Of a stretch of DNA of 64,000 nucleotides, positions 32,776 through 42,734 are shown piece after piece. Made by a program: the position numbers and the translations under genes. The DNA is from Lactuca virosa. Lineage: Eukaryota > Streptophyta > Magnoliopsida > Asterales > Asteraceae. The notes under the pieces were generated by a model. It made no database searches. It saw only the letters and a program-made list of their open reading frames with translations, and was not told the DNA's origin. The stretch spans positions 137,367,270-137,431,269 of the forward strand of contig CAKMRJ010005523.1 of NCBI GenBank assembly GCA_928212115.1, in the 5' to 3' direction. Every line of letters begins with the position of its first letter. The first letter of the stretch is position 1.

Positions 32776-35700
32776 TTAGTTCTTGATTCGCTTCTGCACT
32801 TCGTAGACTTTAGGAATGAAGCTCAACAGCAGCTTGCGAACTTGAATATACCAAGTGATCACATCCGTGAAACACTTCACGTCATCCTTGTTGTTGCCCT
32901 TGAACTTCACAACCAGCTCCAAAATAAACTCCAGACAAGAGGTGGTAAATAAGTGTTTGTCTTCGAGATGAAAGTATAACTTGCGTCGATCTGCTCTTGG
33001 ACGATCTCTAGACGTGTATACCACAAACCACCCTTCCTTGTAAATTTTTCCTGGCTTGAGCTTCTCGAAGGCTTTCGGAGCTTCCTTTGGAACAACACTT
33101 GGTTTCTGCCTCAAAACAGTGGCAATATCCACATCCATCATTCCAACTTCCTGAATATAAGACCTGATCAAAAGTTGAAGATGGGACATCATAGGTTCGT
33201 ACTTCTCCTTCTCTCTCAGCAGAATATTAAATATCACCATCTAGTCATGGGGGTTCAAGAAAGGCAGGTCTGCGTGAGTGAATTCGTAGGCTTGACATGT
33301 TGATCCTCTCGCAACTTTAAACTTCGCATTAGGGAAACTTTTGGTCTCGATCAGCCCAGTGACCTTTACAACAATAATCTTGCCCTCACTCCAAGTCTCG
33401 AATAGGGGCTTCATGTGCTTCAAGTAGAAGGCAAACACCATTTGATCCGCAGTATTGTCTGGGAAAGGAACATTAGCGACCTTTACAAAGGCACAAAACC
33501 TGAATGCCTTTGGTTTTATTGGTAGGTCTAATTGCGAATCCTGTGTATTTTGGATGTCGGAGGAAGCAATTGGATCCAACCAATACTGGCTTGGCATATC
33601 CACAACTTGGTTTTGATTGCGCTTCAGGGTCCACTTAGGAAATAATAACATTTTTCTTTTAAGAGTGGCCTGAGCTTCCTTTTCAGCTCTTTCTTTCTCC
33701 TTTGCCTCTTTGACAATACGAGCATTTTCGTCTATCTCTGCCTCGCGAGCCTTCCGCCTTTTGAGCTCAGCTTCATCAGGCTCTTCGTCTTTGCTATCAT
33801 CAATAATGGGTTCATCGTTGAATAGCTTTTCTTTTCTCTTTGGTTCTTGCTTGATGACAGGAGGTTTAGTTGGAGCTTTGGGGTTTTCATTCGTTTGAAC
33901 TTTGGAGCTACCTTCTCCCCCTTGTTTCGGAAAAGACATCGGCATCGAAACACCCTCCAAACGGTGCAACATAGAAAACACCGGTCTTAGCTTTTCAGAC
34001 AAATGCTTCTTTACTGTGATGGAGATCATGGGATCACGAGTCTCAATGATATCAGAGAGCAGTCTAGTAACGTCGGAGATACAAGTTCTCGTGACTGCCT
34101 TCTCTGCTAGCAAATAATTGACCTGCTTTTCAGTGTAGTGAAGCTTGGTTTCCAACACTTTACACTTTTCTTCCTTGATGGCGAGAGCATCCATGATCTT
34201 GTTTTCTGTTGCCAGATCCTCCTGAAGCTTTGTGATTTTCGCAGCGATAGAAGACTGGAATTCTTCATGATCAGACTGAAACACCTTGCTATGTTCAACA
34301 AAGTTCGCCTTTTCTACTTGGAACATGGCACCGACATTCTGAATAGCCTTGTTTGTAGTCGCGGTGTTGGCATTGTAGGTGTCCTTGTAATCTTCCATGA
34401 ATTATATTGTGTCAGCAATTAGTTTATCGACTTTTTCGGTCGTCGTCTTGCTGACATCAGTAGAGTCAGACACAGCCTTGGACAAAGTAGAGACATTAGT
34501 AGAATGTTCCTTTGTAACGCGCTCAAGAATTAACTCAACAACGACTTTGGAGTAAGCCTCAGAAGTGGAGACTTTAAATGCGAGAATCAGCTGGTCAATC
34601 TTCTCATGAAGAGATTTGAGTTCCCCTTTCGTAGTAGAGACTTCATCTTCACTGTCAATCCTTATTTGAAAAGGACTGTAAGCGAATCCGGCCAAATCAT
34701 CATCTTCATCATCTCCGAAAATCATTTCCGGGTCATCAGTGCGAATGGGAGAGATGGGTGGTGTAACATGGCTTGAAAAACCTGAAGTGTTAGCCCCCGT
34801 ATCAGATACGTTGACTGAACTTGCAGGTGCAGTAGATTTTTGAGGCAGAACGGTGGATTCTGTGAAAATAGGGATTGAGACTGGAATAGTTGTGGGTGGT
34901 TGAGATGATACATGTGGAGGTAGAGGTGCAATGATAATTGGGATAGAAGTAGATGTTTTTGGTGAGGGAGGTGGAGAAGGAACATAATCATTAAGTGGTG
35001 GAGTTACCTCACGATTCGAAGATGAGGCCTCAGTGCGAACAGGTGGTTCGTTGTGAATCTGTTCTCCTTCCTCAATGCGAACTGGTTCTGGTTCTTCAGT
35101 GCGAACGGGCTCATCTTTTTCATTACGAACAGGGGGATCTTCCTCAATGCGAATCTCCAACTCAGTATCGGAATCGGATTTTTATCCTTCACTCTGAGAT
35201 AGAGTAGAAGTGGGAGACTTTCTCCTTCTAGCAGGTTGCTTCATTCGCTTTGGTGCAGTAGTAGAAGCAGCAGGAGCCTTTTGCTTTTTAGAGGGAGGTT
35301 TCGCAGCCTCAGAAGGTCCTTCTTTCGCAGTGTCTTTCTTGGTAGCTTTCTTTGACCCTCTGCCCCCTTTCTTGGCTTTATCTGCCTCAACCAAAATTGC
35401 ATGGAATTCATCAGTTAATAGACGAGGTCCTGAAGGAGTAAGAGCGCGATAACCTTCTAGAATTTTACTGGAGGGAGAAACATCACGAAACATAGCTTCC
35501 GGAATCAAGCCGATGAAAGAAAACTTTAAGCTGTCAGCCATAATGATACCAGTTGTGTGGAGTGTTGCAATAGAAGCCATCAGTGCATCAGACATCACTG
35601 GAATTTTGAGCTGCTGAATTGCTCTGTTAACGATGACGGTCCAAAATCTCGCACATGAGATCTCACTGTGACGAGTAACAGAGTGAGTGCTTTGAATAAG

Positions 35701-36294
35701 TTGAGCCCAGAGGATAGAAACATAGTCAACATTTTGACTAGTATACAAGACATACATTAGACCCATGAAGAGCTTGTTCGCATAGTCGTTGCCAGTGACC
35801 CTTTCAGAAAAGGCTTTGAACAAGATAATGAAAAGGGCGTTCCATGTAGGTGGAAGATTGGGTTTCTTGAACTTGGATACAACAGTGAGATTTTCCTTGT
35901 ACCCCATTTGATAAAACATTTCCAAGATAGAAGCGTTGGAGATGGTTTCCGGGTTGACCATGTTTTCAAACTGAGGGAGCCTTAACAGATTGCAGAAATG
36001 GGTTTTGGAAATTGAGGTTGTATGATTATGGATGTCGAAGTACATCCGTTGTTCTGCCTTGACATAGTTGGCCGTTGTGTATGCTTTGGAGAGAATCGAT
36101 AGTGGAACATTCTCAACTTGAGACAGAGCAATGGTGAGAGGGGAGTATTTCAGGCACTCAACAAGAGGTAGTAGAAAGGGATCATATCTAACCGGATCCA
36201 GGTCGATGATGAGGTTTTGATGTTGCTTCACGGCCAGAAGAGATGAATGAACAGTTTGGTCTTGAACAGAAAGATTTTCAGATGAAGCCGCCAT
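32776..36294 (-). pseudogene. ORF3 ('envelope-like' position) of element B, one frame with three stops
   Basis: A single frame of 1,172 codons interrupted only by stops at codons 371, 631 and 1018. Start ATGGC at 36294. Codons 30-290: helical globular domain (EMFYQMGYKENL, LWAQLIQSTHSVTRHSEISCARFW). 300-370: Lys/Arg-rich, NLS-like (KRMKQPARRRK). 379-430: imperfect PVRTEE repeats. 430-520: Pro/Ser-rich. 540-770: coiled coils. 830-890: KE-rich charged helix. 900-1172: C-terminal domain with TWSEGKIIVVKVTG and VVPKEAPKAFEKLKPGKIY. No signal peptide or transmembrane span is evident. Proline-rich and coiled-coil parts recall SIRE1 Env-like protein, but the rest gives no support for an envelope. 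A polymerization or nuclear-import role is only a guess. Confidence 0.75.
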
Positions 36295-38040
36295 TGATGA
36301 AGCTTGAAGAAGAAGATGAACAGTGGAGAGCTTTGTAATCGCCAGAAATCGTTGAGAGATTTTGAAAGTGGAATGGAACCGTCAAAACCTTTATATACGA
36401 TTTGATTTGGTGAGGAAAATCCGCTGAGAGAGTATCTCGAATACTGAACCGTCGCCTGAAAAAACGCGATTTGACAGCTGTTATAAATCAGAAGCGTGCG
36501 TCACGCGGCGTGTTAATATCTGTCCGTTCAACTTTGCACGCGTCCGTTTGAATTCTTATCGTTTAAAATTTTCCGCGTCAGCTCATCTTCTTTCACAGTA
36601 GAGAAAGCATGTTGAATTCATACAACTGCGAACGTTCAGTGTCACTAATCATGGGAACAACTGCGAACCTAAAAATTATTTGTAACCACGAACTAGATCT
36701 TTGGAAAATCACTAGGATCTTTGTGCAAGAGTGTCAAAGAAAAAGAAATAAAACGAATTTTATCTGTGGGATGTTGTGATGTCTAATTAGAGACATAAAT
36801 CTATTGATCCTAGGCAAAGATCTCTTTCTTCACAGTCAAGAGAGACTAAGAAGTGTCTGTGTGGAATCCTGTTGAATACGATCAAATGTTTGATGAGAAA
36901 CAGTGAAAGGCATCTTTTTAATGAGGCTTATAAAGGTGGTTAAACCTTCAATCAAACTACGAACTTGACATAAGTGCGAAAGTTGGAAAAGGTACTCGTG
37001 TGACCAGTGTAGGCAGTTGAACGAGTAGGTTTGGAATTTATTTTAAGTGACTTGGAAGAATATTGAAATCTCAAAAAAATTTAAAATGGATCCATTGGAA
37101 GAAATGTCTTGGGACTAGAACACTTCATTAGGATCTCTCAAAAGAAAAGAGATTTCTTGGTACTGACCACGAATGTAGACTTTCGTTAATTCTTGGGTGA
37201 AAATACTAGAACGTTTGATTGTTCACCGTCAACTCATATAAGGTATTGACTTTTGGGTTTCACTCAGTTCGTGGTAGAAGGAAACTAAGATCATTAACAC
37301 AGATGTTTGTGTAACAATAAACCTCAGTGGTAATTTCTGAGAGTCTCAAGGGTTACATGTATGGATGCGAAAGTGATGGAGAAGAGAGTAGATGGTTACA
37401 AGATAGTGACCATGCAGACAACTCTTAACTCAATGTGAGAAGAGTAAGGTAGCTCATTATCAATGTGAATTCGTAGCCTGATTGGTGGTATCAACTCATT
37501 AAGGCTTCGCAGTCAAGTCATTGAGGCTTAGGTCAACATGCAACAACATGCTTCTAGGGACACTTAGCTAACACATAAGTAAAGAGATTTATACCTGCCC
37601 CATCACACGAGTTGATAAATGTTGCGAACATCTTCGTCTATGATCTTGGTGTGAATCTACAATTTTTGAAATTTTTAATATTTTGTAAAAGGAAATAAAA
37701 TTAGACACAAATTAAAAATATTTTTGTGATTTTCATTTTTATGAAAAACAATAAAATAAAACAAATAAATTATTTTTGGTTTTGGAGATTTTCTGAAAAT
37801 GAAATAAAAAAAAAATAAAAAAAATAAATTAAAAAAAATAAAATATACAAAATTGAAAATAAAGATAAGCAATGATATACAAAATGTACAAAAGGATATA
37901 TGAAATACCAAATCACGAATGAACAGTGCCCTTCGAACTACTACGAACATTCGCATTGATTCGCATCGATAAAATAGACCGTAAATGAGCAGTTGACTGT
38001 GAAAGCCTGCGAACATTCGCACCAATTCACAGTGAAAATT
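36295..38040 (-). other. Non-coding region between pol and ORF3 of element B
   Basis: No domain-bearing ORF. A block at about 37190-37310 ('caccgtcaactca', 'ttttgggtttcact', 'gatcattaacacaga') matches A and G, and AAAAATATTTT-type A-rich motifs occur near 37715-37790. TGCGAA/TTCGCA words are frequent (for example 37940-38020). Confidence 0.6.
36390..36397 (-). promoter_or_regulatory. Putative internal TATA box of ORF3-B
   Basis: Minus-strand TATATAAA followed by GG, 96 bp upstream of the ORF3 ATG. A CT-rich leader (TTCATCTTCTTCTTCAAGC) precedes the start. Upstream, near 36495-36545, the strand has several CACGC/ACGCG words resembling G-box relatives. The position matches the box 98 bp before ORF3-A. 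Confidence 0.5.
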
Positions 38041-39912
38041 TTATGAGTGCGATAGTGGATTTGGTACAGAATCAGCTTCCATCATTCCCAGCCCTTGAAG
38101 GATTCTATTAAATGTTGTTTCAGGTAGGGCCTTGGTAAATATGTCAGCCAATTAATCAGTGGATCTTACGAAATGAATCTCGACATTGCCATCTTCCACA
38201 TGATCCATGATAAAGTGATACCTTAGTGCTATGTGTTTCGTCTTTGAGTGTTGCACTGGGTTGTGACAAATGTGAATGGCACTTTCGGAGTCACAATAGA
38301 GAGGAATTCTTTTCGTATTTAAGCCATAATCACGAAGGTTGCTTTGAATCCAAATGACTTGAGATATGCACGAAGCTGCATCTATATATTCAGCCTCAGC
38401 TGTTGACAACGAAGTCCATGTTTGTTTCTTTGATTGCCAACTCACCAGCGTGCCATCAAGAAATTGGCATCCACCAGTTGTGCTTTTTCTATCCAAACCG
38501 CAACCGCCTAAGTCAGCATCTGAAAATGCTTGTACGAAAAAACCTGAGTTCGCAGGATACCATACTCCAAGAGATGACGTTCGTTTTAGATACCAGAAGA
38601 TATTGTTGACAGTCACCATATGAGGTTCGTGTGGGTTGGCTTGGAACCTAGCACAATAACAAACTGAAAACATAATATCTGGTCTACTAGCTGTTAGATA
38701 CATGAGTGAACCTATGATCTGACGATAAAGGGTCATATCAGCAACTGGTTTATCCAGCGAAGGAGTCAGTTTTGTTCCGAATGCCATTGGTACCTTCGTC
38801 TTTGAGTCTCCCAACATTCCAAACTTAGCGAGTAGGGTTTTCGTGTAAGCCTCCTGATTGATGAAAATTCCTTTCAGTCCATGTCTAATGTTTAAGTCAA
38901 GAAAAAAGTTAATTGGACCCATTGAGCTCATCTCAAATTTAGTTTCCATCAGCTTTCGAAACTTAGCTGTTAGGCTGGGATTAGTAGATCCGAAGATGAT
39001 GTCATCAACATAAATTTGTACGATCATCAAGTGGTCACCCTATTTCTTGCGAAAGAAGGTTGGGTCAACCGAACCTTGCTTGAATTTGGACATTTTAAGA
39101 AAACGAGTTAGTGTTTCATACCAGGCTCTTGGAGCTTGCTTTAAACCGTAAACTGCTTTGTCAAGAATATAACAGTGGTTGGGATATTTTTCATTTACAA
39201 ATCCAAGTAGTTGCTCCACATAGACGGTCTCTTTTAGTTCGCCATTTAAGAATGCACACTTCACATCCATTTGAAAGACTTCAAAAATTTTGTGTGCTGC
39301 ATATGCCAAGAAGATGCGAACGGATTCAAACCTTGCAACGGGTGCGAAGGTCTCTTCGTAGTCAATCCCTTCTTCCTGGCAATAACCTTTGACCACAAGC
39401 CTAGCTTTGTTCCTGATCACATTCCCTTCTTTATCCATTTTATTCTGAAACACCCATTTTAAACCAACAACCGATGCATCTGGAGGAGTTGGAATTAGTC
39501 TCCAAACTGTGTTTCGTTCGAACTCATTGAGTTCATCTTGCATTGCTTGCACCCAGTCGGAGTGATCGAGAACAGTGTTGATGGTTTTGGGTTCAATCTT
39601 GGATACGAACGAATTAAACATACAAAATTCTACTTTGGAGAATAATGCAGTTTGCTTCCCTTTCAGTTGAGAACGGGTAAGGACACCTGCAGAGGATTCA
39701 CCAATGACTTTAGCTTTTGGGTGATCTCTTGTCCATTTGATCATAGGAGGATAATTTGGATCTAAGGATGGATTTAGCTCAACATTAACTTCCTCGAATT
39801 CAGATTGAGCATCCGAGTCATCATTCGCTTCTTTATTCTCCCCCTCGAATGATGCGAACTCATTGACCTCAGGAATTGAATCATCACCTGCGAATGGAGG
39901 TTCGTGGGTCAT
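38041..39912 (-). pseudogene. Element B pol: reverse transcriptase and RNase H
   Basis: One frame from 39912 down to the natural stop at 38041-38043, with stops near 39040 and 38152. RT has VGLKWVFQNKMDKEG, KARLVVKGYCQ, MDVKCAFLNGEL, KAVYGLKQAPRAWY and catalytic YVDDIIFG. RNase H has SDADLGGCGLD, AEAEYIDAA, YCDSESA and KTKHIALRYHF. The C-terminus (GLGMMEADS) lies past the 38152 stop. Nearly full length, and better preserved than A. Confidence 0.9.
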
Positions 39913-40060
39913 AGTTAGTGGGGAACAATCTCCATCAGAAGGAGGTTCAGTAGAAATGGGTGATGCAAAACCCTCCCCCTGCAGAGAAGCATTTGTGGTT
40001 AGAGGTGTAGAATCCTCCCCCTAGAATTGTGTGTTAGACCCAGAATTCTCCCCCTGGAAA
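39838..40060 (-). repeat. Repeated PPT-like purine tracts in the integrase-RT spacer of B
   Basis: Four minus-strand GGGGGAG tracts near 39840, 39975, 40016 and 40050, within the spacer between integrase (ending about 40360) and RT. Same location and core as the tracts in element A. Confidence 0.68.
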
Positions 40061-41546
40061 GTTTTGCGCGTGTCTTGAGGGACATTCGCAGTGGATGGCT
40101 GTTGTGGCATGTCTTTCGCAGTATCATCGATAATCTTCTTAAGTTCGTTGACTTTATTATCCGCTGCCTTAGCTTCATATGAGATGGCTTTCTCAGGTTC
40201 ATCGATGAGTAACATGAATTCTTCATAAAGATTGGACATAGGAATAACGGCTGGACAAGGTTTAGGAAAGATTTCCTTGATATGACTTTCGTTCGACTGA
40301 ATTTGCTTTAGATAATTGTCATCAAACGTGACATAGTAGGTTTCTTCTATCTTCTTGAGCATTTGTTGAGAACCCTATATGCCTTGGATGTTAGTGAATA
40401 TCCCAAGAATATACATTCGTCGGCTTTCACATCGAACTTGTTCTGTTGTTCTTTGGAGTTGAATATGAAACACCTGGAGCCAAAAACATGGAAAAACTTA
40501 ACGTTAGGTTTGCGATTATTTATGATTTCATAAGGAGTTATTTAGAATCGCTTATTTAGGATGGATCGATTTTGGGTAAAGCAAGCGGTAGCTATCGCAT
40601 CAGCCTAGAAGTAGAGTGGCAGACATGAGAACGATAACATGGTTCGTGCAGCTTCACATAAGGAACGGTTTCGTCTTTCAACTACGGAAATCTTTTGTGG
40701 AGTGTAGGGAGCAGAGAAGTTATGTGTGACTCCCTTTTCAGCAAGAAATTCTTCAAACACTTGGTTTTTGAACTCTAGCCCGTTGTCACTGCGAACATTG
40801 CGAACCAGCTTTCGCAGTTGAAGTTCGATTTGCTTGATAAAGTCCTTGAGCTTTGGCGTTGCTTCAGATTTCTGTCTAAGAAAGAACACCCAAGTGAAAC
40901 GTGAAAAATCATCAACAATTACTAGAATATACTTACTACCACCAACGCTTTCAATAGAAGAAGGCCCGCAAAGGTCGATGTGTAGAAGTTCCAAAGGTTC
41001 GATGACTTTCGTGTTCACAATAGTTGGATGAATTTTTCTACTTTGCTTTCCCATCTCACAGGCTGCACACAAATGATCCTTGTCGAATTTCAATAGAGGA
41101 AGTCCTCGTACATGATCACCAAGAACGAGCTTGTTGATGTCTTTGAAGTTTAAATGCGAAAGACGCCTATGCCATAACCAGCTTTCGTCTGAGTGAGCTT
41201 TTGTAACCAGGAAAATGGAAGGCTTTCCTCGTATCGGGTTTAGATTTAGTGGATACATTTCACCCTTTCGTTGTGATTTCAGAAGAACAGTCTTGGATTT
41301 CTTTTCAATGATTTCTGATCCTTCGTCATCAAATGACACTTTTAATCCGGTTCCTACAACCAACTGCAAGACATTTATTAGGTTGTGTTGCAAGCCTTCA
41401 ACATAAGCCATTTTACGAATAGAGAATTCCCCATTCGTTATCATGCCGTAGCCTTTTATTCTGCCAAAAGAATTATTCTCGTATTTTACATTTCTGCCAT
41501 CCTTGAGAGCCCTGAACTCTCGTAGTTCCTCCTTTCTTCCTGTCAT
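40061..41546 (-). pseudogene. Element B pol: protease end and integrase
   Basis: 41546-40605 encodes the segment just after the protease site (MTGRKEELREF), the pre-integrase zinc region (HRRLSHLNFKDINK...LCAACEMGKQ) and the core with HIDLCGPSS, VDDFSRFTW, SDNGLEFKN and a PQKISVVERRN variant of the usual PQQNGVVERRN. A frameshift near 40600-40370 leads to the C-terminal YYVTFDDNYLKQIQ segment (40362-40061). The protease DSGCS motif is just upstream (about 41560), with a stop close by. Confidence 0.86.
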
Positions 41547-42734
41547 GTGACGTGAACAACCACTGTCGATGTATCATTCAGTGTCGAACTGTTCGTCACG
41601 TATAACCTACAACATTTAAGCAGATTTAGGAACCCAAAGTTTCCTTGGTCCTTGTGAGCCTTTCACACAACTAGGAAAAGTAATATCAAAATCAACCATA
41701 TATGTTCGTTTTATAAGAGTGGTTTTATCTTTTCGTTTGATTGTGAAAACTTTGATTTTGTTATCTTTTGAGTTAGTTTCTTTATAATCAAAAGTTTTAT
41801 TCTTGTTATTGACTTGATTCTTGACGGGCTTCTTTTTAGCTTCCTTTTGGTTAGCATTGGTTTTCTTAGTTGGAGCTTTCGGCTCTGAAAATAGCTTTCC
41901 CTTGCCTTTGATGTTATTAGGCGTTGACTTGTGGATTGAGAGTGACAAGGCTTTGGTCTCTCCATTGGTTGCTTTGTGAAGAAGGGTTTTGGAGTCCCTT
42001 TTCGCTGAGAGTCCTTTGGACTATTAGAACAACAATGCAAACACTGATTGGAGTTCACTTGCAAAGGTGCTTTCGCTTTGTGATTCATTCTTCTTTCGTA
42101 GCGAATATAATCTGAATTTTGGGATTGCCAAAATTGCTTCCTTTCATTGAGATTTCTTCTATATCTGTCATTCCTTTGTCGTTTTTGATCAGCAAGTTGC
42201 TTTGATGACTTATGGATGTTCACCTTAGGATTCGCTTTTCTCACTTCAGGTTCGCTTTTCACGGGGTTAGGTTCGCTGCGAACCTCTTTGGTATCACTAG
42301 GACTACCTTTTGCAAATGCTGAGCGATTATTTAAGGGTTCAGCCACGTATCTTCCTTTGACTTTCCACGAAGTTCTTTCAGATAAACCAACGGTTTCGTC
42401 AGCATTATCTATGGGAGCTGACCAGAAGAATTCATCACATCTGTCTTTGTTGTCTTCGTTGACAATGGTTTTTAGCTCGACGGTTTGATTTTCGGTTACC
42501 CCATTGACTTTAAAAACTTGATTGGGTGTTATTTGAACTTTTGGAAAAACAGTTGCTTTTTCTTTCAAAATTTCAGGTTTGTTGTGAAAAACTCTTGCGA
42601 AGTCAACAGAATTTTCAGAAATAAGAGCTTTCACAAGTTGAGATTCATTTTTAACAAACTCTGAGCAGTCAACCTCATCCTCTACAGAAATTACGCTCAT
42701 ATCACTATCCTCATCAAATTCAGAAGTGCTTTCA
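41547..42734 (-). pseudogene. Element B gag, C-terminal region
   Basis: 42720-41711 and 41948-41616 cover an acidic start (EFDEDSDMSVISVEDEVDCSEF), a charged middle with RYRRNLNERKQFWQSQNSDYIRYERRM, a Cys pair trace (CLHCCSNS, a decayed second zinc knuckle) and a Lys/Asn-rich end. Two frames overlap at 41711-41948, showing a frameshift. The N-terminal part is displaced to 49799-51837 by element D. Confidence 0.75.

Noticed and set aside
32776..36294. Calling ORF3 a retroviral envelope
   Set aside because: Only the position supports it. I see no signal peptide, transmembrane span or fusion peptide.
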